From Lachnospiraceae bacterium (GTDB lineage: Bacteria; Bacillota_A; Clostridia; Lachnospirales; Lachnospiraceae), in NCBI GenBank assembly GCA_017516285.1, contig JAFXDD010000037.1, positions 1-14,154 of the forward strand: a stretch of DNA of 14,154 bases, given 5' to 3'. A program made the translations under genes and the position numbers. The notes beneath the pieces were generated by a model. The model was not told where the DNA came from. It saw only the letters and a list, made by a program, of their open reading frames with translations, and did not search any database. Below, one piece after another: positions 7,375-13,745 of this stretch (positions within the stretch are counted from its first letter, which is position 1; every line of letters begins with the position of its first letter).

Positions 7375-7402
7375 TTGCATTTTTGGGGGAAAGCTTTAAA
7401 AT
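7375..7402 (+). promoter_or_regulatory. Probable promoter of the AraC-family gene
   Basis: TTGCAT (7375-7380), a 16-bp spacer and TAAAAT (7397-7402), about 50 nt before the chosen start codon and immediately after the TGTA repeats. Confidence 0.45.
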
Positions 7403-7453
7403 ACAATTAACAGAAAAACTGCCGGAAACGGTATGGGAAAATGGGGTGACATC

Positions 7454-8293
7454 ATGGGAAAAAGCACCATTAAGATTGAAGAACTTAACCCGACATTTTT
7501 GTATTTTTGGAAGGGTACCAAGACTACAGACGGAGCAAAATCCGACAGCCATGATTTTGCGGAGCTTATTTTTATACTGTCCGGACAGGGCAAGTACCGC
7601 ATCGATAACAAAATATATCCGGTATCTGAGGGCGATTTGCTAGTGATTAATCCGGGGGTGACTCATCAGTCACTGGTTAGTAATCCGGAAAATCCTACTA
7701 CTGAGGCCAGCGTAGGCTTTACCGATGTGCAGTTTGAACACTTTGCGCCCAATGAGGTGCCGTTACCCGAGGAAGGTGCAGTCATTCATACACAGGGCGA
7801 GCTTCGCCAGAAATTATTCAAGATATTTACTTCTATGGACGCAGAGAATGTAGTGCGTCGTACCGGCCGATATTTTATGCTGAAATCTTACCTGATGCAG
7901 ATACTTTTATTTCTGGTACGTGAGCAGACGGAGGCGGTTGCAGTTACTACCGGCTGTTCCTTCAAGTCAGTCAATAAAAAGTACGTGGTAGAACAGGTCA
8001 TTGATTATTTCGAGGATCATTATGCTGAAAAAATTTCCCTGGACCAGATTGCGGTTAATACTTATTTGAGTACAGTTTACGTATCCAAAATTTTTAAGGC
8101 TGAGACAGGTGATACTCCAATCCGATATTTGATTAATATCCGTTTGGAGAAGGCGAAGGAACTCTTAGAAAATGGCTGGGAAGGCAATATTCAGGAGGTG
8201 GCTCTTGAGGTAGGGTATGACGATGCCTACCATTTCAGTAAGCTTTTTAAAAAGCGGTATGGGGTGTCACCATCGAAGGTGTTGCGTAAGTAA
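7454..8293 (+). CDS. AraC/XylS-family regulator with cupin sensor domain
   Basis: 279 aa from the ATG at 7454, which has GGGGTGA 6 nt upstream; an in-frame ATG at 7433 has no good binding site. The N-terminal half is a cupin sensor: SHDFAELIFILSGQGKYRID and then EGDLLVINPGVTHQ (about residues 33-75). The C-terminal AraC domain (about 180-279) has two HTH motifs, the first around ISLDQIAVNTYLSTVYVSKIFK and the second around IQEVALEVGYDDAYHFSKLFKK, with the classic GVSP near the end. It is divergent from the ABC exporter operon, so it probably regulates that operon and itself through the phased repeats at 7333-7370. The ligand cannot be read; carbohydrate-type cupin AraC proteins are common in this group, but the exporter partner suggests a drug or peptide cue. 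Its stop codon lies inside the left arm of palindromic element E3. Confidence 0.92.
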   Translation: MGKSTIKIEELNPTFLYFWKGTKTTDGAKSDSHDFAELIFILSGQGKYRIDNKIYPVSEGDLLVINPGVTHQSLVSNPENPTTEASVGFTDVQFEHFAPNEVPLPEEGAVIHTQGELRQKLFKIFTSMDAENVVRRTGRYFMLKSYLMQILLFLVREQTEAVAVTTGCSFKSVNKKYVVEQVIDYFEDHYAEKISLDQIAVNTYLSTVYVSKIFKAETGDTPIRYLINIRLEKAKELLENGWEGNIQEVALEVGYDDAYHFSKLFKKRYGVSPSKVLRK

Positions 8294-8485
8294 GTCGCTA
8301 CTGCTGTCAAATATCACACCGAAGCATAGTGTTTTTTCAGCACGCTTGCGCTCTAAGTTCACGTAGCGGTACTAAGTTCAGCTACGATGCAAGCATCTTG
8401 CTTCACTAAGGACCGACGCTCGCTAGAAGGCATTCAAAAGCACTATGCTTCGGTGTGATGTCTGACAGCAGTACAAACTTACTTA
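8287..8485 (+). repeat. Palindromic element E3 (same core, third set of arms)
   Basis: A 199-nt foldback. The arms pair in steps: TAAGTAAGT (8287-8295) with ACTTACTTA (8477-8485), ACTGCTGTCA (8300-8309) with TGACAGCAGT (8463-8472), and a 19-nt perfect stretch (8313-8331 with 8441-8459). The core is centred at about 8386, the centre of the arms. CGGT (8367-8370) and ACCG (8412-8415) bound a 49-nt unit as in E1 and E2. The apical region TTCAGCTACG...CTTGCTTCACTAAGGACCG matches E2. The basal flanks differ from E1/E2 apart from CGCT-x-x-CGCTC. It overlaps the AraC stop codon (TAA 8291-8293) and ends 16 bp before the BlaI-operon -35. It may act as the AraC gene's terminator. Confidence 0.85.
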
Positions 8486-8500
8486 ATTAAACAAAAAAGC

Positions 8501-8563
8501 TTGACAAAACAAGCCTACAAGTGTAGTCTGTAATTAGGAACTACATTTGTAGGCTTGTTTTGT
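8501..8563 (+). promoter_or_regulatory. BlaI-type double operator/promoter within a 24-bp inverted repeat
   Basis: TTGACA (8501-8506), a 17-bp spacer and TAGTCT (8524-8529) make a plausible promoter. Two dyads of the BlaI/MecI type, CTACAAGTGTAG (8515-8526) and CTACATTTGTAG (8541-8552), are 26 bp centre to centre. The first sits between the -35 and -10, the second covers the likely start. The whole forms a larger palindrome: 8504-8527 and 8540-8563 are complementary over 24 nt with one mismatch and a 12-nt spacer, ending in GGCTTGTTTTGT, which looks like a terminator stem with a T tract. Autorepression by the product of 8610-9050 is the obvious model. Confidence 0.75.
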
Positions 8564-8609
8564 ATACAGAGGGGCTTGCAGGGATGTGAAAAGCATTAGG
8601 AGGTGTGTT

Positions 8610-9050
8610 ATGGAGAAGGAGCGAATTAACAGAATATCAGAGAGTGAGTGGCAGATTATGGATGTAGTGTGGCAGTATGCGGAACTCAGTAAGAGTGCAG
8701 TAGAAAGGCAGGGGATGGCAGGTAAGGAGACAGACTACAGACAATCGGGTGCAGGGATTACTCAGTCATGCCTTATGGAGCTTTTGGGCGATAAGTGGAA
8801 CAAAAATACGGTGCATACATTCTTGAAGCGTCTGTGTGATAAGGGATATCTGCAGGTGATAAAGGAGCAGAGTCCACATCGGTATGTGGCGCTTGTAAGT
8901 CGTGAGGCATGTGAGAAGGAAGAGCGGCAGAGCTTTTTGGATAGAGTTTATCAGGGCAGTGCAGGGCGTATGGTGGCGGCCTTTGTGCGGGATGGCGGTC
9001 TTAGTGAAGAGGATGTGACACAGCTGCGTAGATTGCTTGACGAGCTGTAA
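8610..9050 (+). CDS. BlaI/MecI/CopY-family transcriptional repressor
   Basis: 146 aa from ATG 8610, with AGGAGG at 8598-8603. The winged-helix begins ISESEWQIMDVVWQYAELS, the typical first helix of the family. The recognition region NKNTVHTFLKRLCDKGYLQV and the wing HRYVALVSREA follow, and the C-terminal dimerisation helices run to the end. Unusually, about 20 polar residues (roughly 28-50) are inserted between the first helix and the second, where BlaI proteins have only a short 'T..EI' segment. It is the first gene of an operon with the BlaR1-like sensor 49 nt downstream. Established BlaI proteins repress until the cognate BlaR1 triggers their cleavage. The double operator just upstream fits autoregulation. 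Confidence 0.9.
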   Translation: MEKERINRISESEWQIMDVVWQYAELSKSAVERQGMAGKETDYRQSGAGITQSCLMELLGDKWNKNTVHTFLKRLCDKGYLQVIKEQSPHRYVALVSREACEKEERQSFLDRVYQGSAGRMVAAFVRDGGLSEEDVTQLRRLLDEL

Positions 9051-9099
9051 AGCAGTGTGTGACAGAAGGAAGGTATGGTAGTTATTTGGAGGGATTTTA

Positions 9100-11268
9100 A
9101 TGAGTATATGGCAGATGTTGGAATATTTTTTAGTGGTGTCAATTGTAGCGTTGTTATTATTGGCCATGAAGCGTTTATTTCATGACAAGCTGGATGCACG
9201 TTGGCATTACCTGATATGGATGGTGCTTGGAGTGCGTATGTTAGCGCCTCTGTCTATGGATTGGCTAAAGAGTCCGCTGTCCTTGTTTGAAGCTATACCG
9301 GTGAATTTTTGGACGAAGCTTTGGGCGTTACGGGCAGAGCGAGCCGGGATTGTAAATTTGTTGGAAGGCTTACGTTCGGTGTATCTGGTAGGCGCCTTAG
9401 TATTTTTGGGCTATTATCTGATGGTGGCTTTGATGGTGCACATCAAAGTATTCCGTATGAATAAAGCCGATAAGGAGCTATGCGACAATTTGTCTGCCAT
9501 TGCAGAAAAGTATGGCTTAAAGTCTTGCAGGCGTGTTCGTGTGGGCGAAGGGGCAATGCCTTGTGTATGTGGGCTACTTTCACCGGTTTTGGTGCTTCCT
9601 GTAGAGGGTGTGCCGGAGGAGGTCATTGTTCATGAGCTTTTACATAAAAAACATGGTGACGTATTGATTAATTATGTCTTGCACATAGTAAGAATCCTTA
9701 ATTGGTTTAATCCGTTGATTTGGTATGTGACTGCAGTGATTTTAAATGATAGTGAAGCTCTTTGTGATCAGCGGGTGCTGGAGCTGATGACCAAGGTGCG
9801 GCGACAGTCAGGCAAGGTTATTGATGAGGGAAAGACTGAAACGGATATAGTGAACGATGATGCTTTGGAGAAAGCAACAGATAGCGCAGCGGTAGAAAAA
9901 AATTATGGTAATATTTTGCTGAGAATGGCATCCAAAAAGAAGCTGCATGGATTCAAAATCGGTACTACCAATATGGCTAATTCATGCCGTAATATGCACA
10001 CTCGCATAAAACGAATTGTTGATTTCAGACGAGTGCCAGAAGGCGTGGGCTTTGTAGCATTGTGCATTACGATTATATTAAGCGTGGCCAGCATCGGCTA
10101 CTGTGAAGCTAAAAATATTGTTTCCTGTGGCGTAGAAGATAAAAAGGATTTGGAAAGAGTTATGCTCCGTGCTTTAACCTATGAAGCAGAAACCAAGGAG
10201 CAGGCGCTTTATCTTTACCTGAAGGCTATGAAGGAAATGAATCCAATTTACCTGATGGCGGTAGCACCAAAGGAGGAATTACCGGCGTTGGAAGAGTGGA
10301 TTTGGGAAATGTTTAGCCAGGATAAATTTGTGCGATGGATTATCAGAGATAAATCATACATCGGTAATGCGGCCAATGCCGACTACTATTCTCCGGCTGA
10401 GTGGCTGAACTTCCGGGAAGAAATTTTAGAAAATCCCTGGTTTGTCTATGATGGAAATTATATGACAGATTGTAGGATTTATAACTTGTGCGGAGATGGG
10501 AAGAGGGGCACCGCAACAGCGGAGCTGTCTGTAAAGGAGCAGGGAGGTACTTCTTTTGTAAACTGGGTGCTGGAGCTTTTGTATCAGGAAGGCTGGAAGG
10601 TGAAAAGAATTCTCGAAGAGGTGCATACTGAGAGCCGGTGGCAGGAAGAGCCAAAGCCAATGATTATGGCAGAAGGCACCAGTGGTGATTGGAGTGTCCA
10701 AGCTTTGGGGTATAATGAGGCCAGGTTTTTCTCTCTTTTCCAATCAAATTTCGGATGGCAAATTTATCAGGGCAGTATACCTACTGTAAAGGAAAAAGAG
10801 GAGATGGCGGAATATCCAAAGCAGTTCGATATGCAATATAAAAATACTTATGTGTATGCTGTTTATCAGGGGGATGAGCAGTTGGATGGCAAGAAGATTA
10901 ATATAGCGTTTCATTCCTTTACAGAAGAGGAATTTATACAGGATGCAGGCAGTGGTATGTCGTGGGCAGAGCTGCCGTTAGAAACGCTTATGGAGCAGGA
11001 GGTATACTTGGCTCGCGACGCTTTAGGAGAAGCAAAGAAGTGGTCAGGAGACAATTCACCAGATTTAGAAGAGATTGGCAGTGTCAATTATTCCTCTTCC
11101 GATGGAAAGGCATGGCGTGCAATCGATGGCAATGCCATTGAAAATGACAAGAGAATCCTTATTTCCGGAGGCGGAGGCGGCTACGATGGCTGGGATGGTA
11201 CAGAAAAACTGCATTTTATCGCCTGGATTTACTATGATGGAGTATGTGTGGAGGTGATAAGACAATGA
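9100..11268 (+). CDS. BlaR1-like M56 metalloprotease sensor with non-penicillin-binding C-domain
   Basis: 722 aa; GGAGGG at 9088-9093 and ATG 9100. Membrane helices at about 7-24, 36-52, 95-115 and 316-336. The M56 zinc site is HELLH (178-182, catalytic E179) with the third ligand probably E219 in NDSEALCD. A charged insert of about 35 residues follows (about 232-268). After helix 4, some 385 residues face outside. This is much larger than, and unlike, the transpeptidase sensor of BlaR1: I find no STxK/SxN/KTG triad in the right context. It includes an NTF2-like-looking stretch (about 358-500) of W/Y-rich sequence and a Gly-rich segment (GGGGGYDGWDG) near the end. It should cleave the neighbouring BlaI-like repressor when the outside domain senses its signal. 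Confidence 0.88.
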   Translation: MSIWQMLEYFLVVSIVALLLLAMKRLFHDKLDARWHYLIWMVLGVRMLAPLSMDWLKSPLSLFEAIPVNFWTKLWALRAERAGIVNLLEGLRSVYLVGALVFLGYYLMVALMVHIKVFRMNKADKELCDNLSAIAEKYGLKSCRRVRVGEGAMPCVCGLLSPVLVLPVEGVPEEVIVHELLHKKHGDVLINYVLHIVRILNWFNPLIWYVTAVILNDSEALCDQRVLELMTKVRRQSGKVIDEGKTETDIVNDDALEKATDSAAVEKNYGNILLRMASKKKLHGFKIGTTNMANSCRNMHTRIKRIVDFRRVPEGVGFVALCITIILSVASIGYCEAKNIVSCGVEDKKDLERVMLRALTYEAETKEQALYLYLKAMKEMNPIYLMAVAPKEELPALEEWIWEMFSQDKFVRWIIRDKSYIGNAANADYYSPAEWLNFREEILENPWFVYDGNYMTDCRIYNLCGDGKRGTATAELSVKEQGGTSFVNWVLELLYQEGWKVKRILEEVHTESRWQEEPKPMIMAEGTSGDWSVQALGYNEARFFSLFQSNFGWQIYQGSIPTVKEKEEMAEYPKQFDMQYKNTYVYAVYQGDEQLDGKKINIAFHSFTEEEFIQDAGSGMSWAELPLETLMEQEVYLARDALGEAKKWSGDNSPDLEEIGSVNYSSSDGKAWRAIDGNAIENDKRILISGGGGGYDGWDGTEKLHFIAWIYYDGVCVEVIRQ

Positions 11269-11774
11269 TGAAGGAAGCATTAACTTACTTAAAGTGGGGC
11301 TTTGTATTGCTATTTACGAGTATCAATGTGGGAAGATGGGATTTGCTTCCGGATTTTCTTGGATTATACTTGATTTGGCGGGCATTTAAAAGTCAGGAAA
11401 TGACGGAGACAGAACGCCGAATGTGTCCCCTTCTCATAGTACTGATTGTGAATCGTTTTCTGCATTGGATACTTGAGTTTGATAATGGATTGGAAAATTT
11501 GATTATTACAGTAATCAGCACTTATACGATATATATTTTGGTGGGTGAAATAGCTGGTCGTATAGAAGCAGTACAGCCTGACCGAACAGAAAATCTTAAA
11601 CTGCTGCGAGTCGCTTTCGCAGTCCTGCAGGTTCTGAATTATTTGTTTGGTGCCTACAATATTTCGGCAGTCATTATGCTGCTGGCAATATGCCTTTTGG
11701 TAGTGCTGATTAATCTGTTGTGGGTGTTGTTTAAAATTCAGCCGGTGGATGTCGGGGATGAAATCAACTCGTAG
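11265..11774 (+). CDS. Membrane protein of the BlaI/BlaR1-like operon
   Basis: 169 aa. The ATG at 11265 overlaps the upstream stop as ATGA, with GGAGGTGA at 11250-11256, so it is translationally coupled to the sensor gene. Four or five hydrophobic helices (about residues 10-25, 30-46, 60-76, 85-103 and 125-157). The N-terminal LLPDFLGLYLIWRA motif resembles small membrane proteins often found beside BlaR1-like genes in Clostridia. Function unknown; it may help the sensor or be a target of the regulon. Its last 11 nt overlap the convergent gene at 11764. Confidence 0.8.
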   Translation: MMKEALTYLKWGFVLLFTSINVGRWDLLPDFLGLYLIWRAFKSQEMTETERRMCPLLIVLIVNRFLHWILEFDNGLENLIITVISTYTIYILVGEIAGRIEAVQPDRTENLKLLRVAFAVLQVLNYLFGAYNISAVIMLLAICLLVVLINLLWVLFKIQPVDVGDEINS

Positions 11775-12306
11775 TAACATACGTCTGGTAAAATTCAGCC
11801 AGCTGTGCCTTGGTAATGGCCTTTGGTCCCTGCTCTGCGTACGCGGTAAAGGCAGCACGCATAAAATCCTGAATCTGGGGATGTACGAAGGGACCGTAGG
11901 TTTGGGCTTCAAAATATTTAAGTGGACAGTCCAAGGTATATTCCTTGCCTTTATATACCTTGCTGGCAGCAATCATGTCGCAAACCATTTCACAGGCATA
12001 GCGGAAAGGGATAATGCAGCCATAGCCGCCATGTATGTAACCGTCAATCCAGTATTCCCAGTGATGCTTGTTGCGGCCTTTGTGGTGCAGCCAGGCTTTG
12101 CTGTAGCCATTTACCTCACGACTGACTGCTAAAGGGGAACGACGTCCGTTATAATACTTAACGCTTTCTATAAATTCGGAAAGAGTAAATTTGCTCATGT
12201 CATGCAGGGCACCTTGTAACGGAATGCCGGCACGGCAGCAGAGCTTAAAAACCTCCCATTTATGATGACATACTAAGTTAAAATGCTTCCATATATTCGT
12301 AATCAT
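11764..12306 (-). CDS. DUF5662 family protein
   Basis: 180 aa from the ATG at 12306, with AAAGGA upstream. It matches the DUF5662 pattern as I recall it: an N-terminal H-x-x-V-x-x-C-x-x-x-G stretch, LHDMSKFTLSEF (H35, D36, K39), KYYNGRRSP (50-58) and WLHHKGRNKHHWEYW (72-86), then a helix with E-M-C-D-I-A-ASK. The His/Asp-rich conserved positions suggest an HD-domain-like metal-binding fold, but no activity has been shown to my knowledge. The family occurs in Firmicutes chromosomes and phages. It converges on and overlaps the preceding operon by 11 nt and is divergent from HPF; the latter link looks positional only. Confidence 0.8.
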   Translation of the reverse strand: MITNIWKHFNLVCHHKWEVFKLCCRAGIPLQGALHDMSKFTLSEFIESVKYYNGRRSPLAVSREVNGYSKAWLHHKGRNKHHWEYWIDGYIHGGYGCIIPFRYACEMVCDMIAASKVYKGKEYTLDCPLKYFEAQTYGPFVHPQIQDFMRAAFTAYAEQGPKAITKAQLAEFYQTYVTTS

Positions 12307-12335
12307 AGCTTTTTCCTTTTTGGCTTTTTTCTTGA

Positions 12336-12372
12336 CTTTTAACAGTGTAACATATTTAGGTCAAATATGAAA
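12336..12372 (-). promoter_or_regulatory. Candidate promoter(s) for the DUF5662 gene
   Basis: Two options on the minus strand: TTGACC (rc of 12359-12364) with 17 bp to TAAAAG (rc of 12336-12341), or an extended -10 TGTTACACT (rc of 12344-12352) with a weak TTTCAT 17 bp upstream (rc of 12367-12372). I cannot decide between them. Confidence 0.4.
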
Positions 12373-12467
12373 TACTTTTTTAAAGGATTAATTAGGATTG
12401 TAGTGCAAAGTGTTGGGATACAAAAAAGAGAAAAATCAGAAAATTTTGGTAATTACAAGAAAAGTGC

Positions 12468-12496
12468 TTGAAAATTACACAAAAATACTTTATAAT
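12468..12496 (+). promoter_or_regulatory. Sigma-A promoter of the HPF gene
   Basis: TTGAAA (12468-12473), 17-bp spacer, TATAAT (12491-12496). It predicts a start near 12503 and a leader of about 50 nt. No raiA-motif-like structured RNA fits in that leader. Confidence 0.75.
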
Positions 12497-12521
12497 AAAC
12501 ATACAACATAACGAAAGGAAA

Positions 12522-12541
12522 CATACAGTTTTAACTGTATG
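12522..12541 (+). promoter_or_regulatory. Leader hairpin abutting the HPF ribosome binding site
   Basis: CATACAGTT (12522-12530) and AACTGTATG (12533-12541) are perfectly complementary. With a six-base loop this is an 8-bp stem ending on the first G of GGGGTG (12541-12546), the binding site for the ATG at 12552. An alternative AAAGGA lies at 12514-12519, before the hairpin. Confidence 0.4.
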
Positions 12542-12551
12542 GGGTGTGGCT

Positions 12552-13058
12552 ATGATTAATATATTAACTAGAAATGTAGAAAAAACCGCAGCTTTGGAAA
12601 ACGTTGTAAAAGATAGGCTGGAGAAGCTGGACAAGTATAATCTGGAAAGGATTAACGTAACAATTAAGGCATCCTCCAAGATGCAGTCTGTAGAGTTGAC
12701 AACCAATTATAATGGTAAATTACTTCGCGTAGAAGAGTATGGTAAGCATGGGGTTACCGTATATCAGATTCTTGGTGACGTGGTAAAGACTCTCGAAAAA
12801 AAGATCATCAAAGAAAAGGCACGTATTGACAAAACCCAGAGCATCAAGCAGATGGGCATTGAGCAGGATGATGAGCCTGTAATGGAAGTACTTCGTGTGA
12901 AGGAATATGAGCGCAAGCCGATGACGGTTGATGAAGCAATGATTCAGTTAGAAGAGCTGGGCCATCCGTTCTTTGTTTATGAGAATGGTGATACCGGCAA
13001 GGTAGAGGTACTTTATAAGAGAAATGATAATGGTTATGGTGTAATCCGATTAAAATAA
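12552..13058 (+). CDS. hpf: Ribosome hibernation promoting factor, long form
   Basis: 168 aa from ATG 12552. An in-frame ATG at 12468 would start inside the promoter and is rejected. The N-terminal domain (about 1-100: INILTRNVEKTAALENVV, basic helices) is the HPF/YfiA RNA-binding domain that occupies the decoding region of the 30S. The C-terminal domain (about 108-168: RVKEYERKPMTVDEA, then LEELGHPFFVYENGDTG and YGVIRL) is the dimerisation domain that joins two 70S into 100S in Firmicutes. Slightly shorter than many family members because the linker is short. Monocistronic, with its own promoter and a downstream hairpin. Expected to be induced on growth arrest. Confidence 0.93.
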   Translation: MINILTRNVEKTAALENVVKDRLEKLDKYNLERINVTIKASSKMQSVELTTNYNGKLLRVEEYGKHGVTVYQILGDVVKTLEKKIIKEKARIDKTQSIKQMGIEQDDEPVMEVLRVKEYERKPMTVDEAMIQLEELGHPFFVYENGDTGKVEVLYKRNDNGYGVIRLK

Positions 13059-13081
13059 TGTGAGATATTGCATAAATACAG

Positions 13082-13108
13082 AAAGGCTTGGGGTTAACCC
13101 AAGCCTTT
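13082..13108. terminator. Shared hairpin for HPF and the HTH gene
   Basis: AAAGGCTTGGG (13082-13092), a five-base loop and CCCAAGCCTTT (13098-13108). It follows the HPF stop by 23 nt on plus and contains the stop codon of the minus-strand gene (13094-13096). On plus the tail is A-rich, on minus CTTTCTGTATTT, so it is not a textbook terminator in either direction. Confidence 0.6.
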
Positions 13109-13603
13109 AAAAAAATCATCCAAAGAACAGCCATAAAGCTCTTTCAAAGCTAAGATAATACTGGCTCTGATATTTAATTCTCCGTTTTCATACTTGGAAT
13201 AGGTGGTTCTGCCAATATCATAAGAACGTTGTTGCAGCTTCACACATAGTGTTTCCTGTGAATAGTTGTGCTGAAGACGTAAACGCTTTAGATTGTCACC
13301 CATCCTTAAATCTCTTCTTAATTTCTGCACCAACATAGATTGCTCGGTTTGTTCGGTGGCAGAGGTCAGGTTGTTAAAAAATTCCTCATAAGAACAGTGG
13401 TAAAGCTCTTTTAGGGCAACAATTACGCTGATTTTAATATTCAACTCACCATACTCGTATTTGGAATATGTACTTCTGTTGATATCACAGGAATAAGCTT
13501 TCAGCATGGTGCAAAGTGTTTCCTGAGAATAACCATGTGACACGCGTAAATGCCTCAGATTATCGCCTATTTTCCAAATCTTATTTGTATTTTGCACTAT
13601 CAT
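13094..13603 (-). CDS. Regulator with two tandem duplicated XRE-type HTH domains
   Basis: 169 aa from the ATG at 13603, with GAGGTG just upstream; a longer in-frame ORF has no start signal. Two complete HTH_XRE domains, about residues 12-76 and 100-164, each with GDNL-x-x-LR, YSQETLC, STYSKYE/TTYSKYE, GELNI and ALKELY. I count about 42 of 65 positions identical between them, so this is a recent internal duplication. A short linker (about 77-98) joins them. Such a protein could act as a single-chain dimer on DNA. No enzyme or sensor domain is present. It lies between HPF and an Rpn-family gene, with its own nested inverted repeat overlapping the start codon; target unknown. Confidence 0.85.
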   Translation of the reverse strand: MIVQNTNKIWKIGDNLRHLRVSHGYSQETLCTMLKAYSCDINRSTYSKYEYGELNIKISVIVALKELYHCSYEEFFNNLTSATEQTEQSMLVQKLRRDLRMGDNLKRLRLQHNYSQETLCVKLQQRSYDIGRTTYSKYENGELNIRASIILALKELYGCSLDDFFKGLG

Positions 13604-13656
13604 AACACACCTCAATTGACCAGTATCGGTTTCAACTGAGATTATTTTATGATAGT
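13596..13656 (-). promoter_or_regulatory. Nested inverted repeat over the HTH gene start
   Basis: ACTATCATAA (13596-13605) is the exact complement of TTATGATAGT (13647-13656). Inside it, CTCAATTGA (13611-13619) pairs with TCAACTGAG (13632-13640) with one G-T position. Arms are near-symmetric (5 and 6 nt between tiers). The start codon (13601-13603) and GAGGTG lie in the 3' half as transcribed. It may be an operator for the tandem HTH protein or an RNA stem that hides its start. Confidence 0.5.
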
Positions 13657-13745
13657 ATAAGAGAAAATATTGACCGCGATAGTGGGCAAAATGTCGATTT
13701 GACACTCGAATTAAATGTGAGAGAAAACTAATTAATTGGGGCTAA

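Noticed and set aside
6..8485. Elements E1-E3 as insertion sequences or CRISPR
   Set aside because: No ORF inside, no conserved terminal repeats or evident target-site duplications, and no regular spacer array.
11364..11972. 202-residue minus-strand ORF across the operon end and the DUF5662 gene
   Set aside because: Antisense to the membrane gene and overlapping the DUF5662 gene in another frame; composition is rich in Pro, Gln and His as expected for a shadow frame.
12468..12551. N-terminal extension of HPF from the ATG at 12468
   Set aside because: It would begin within the -35 box of a perfect promoter, and HPF proteins start at MIN-type residues matching the ATG at 12552.
12307..12551. 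raiA-motif structured RNA upstream of HPF
   Set aside because: The interval is AT-rich with only a short hairpin and a leader of about 50 nt; no room or signature for that RNA.
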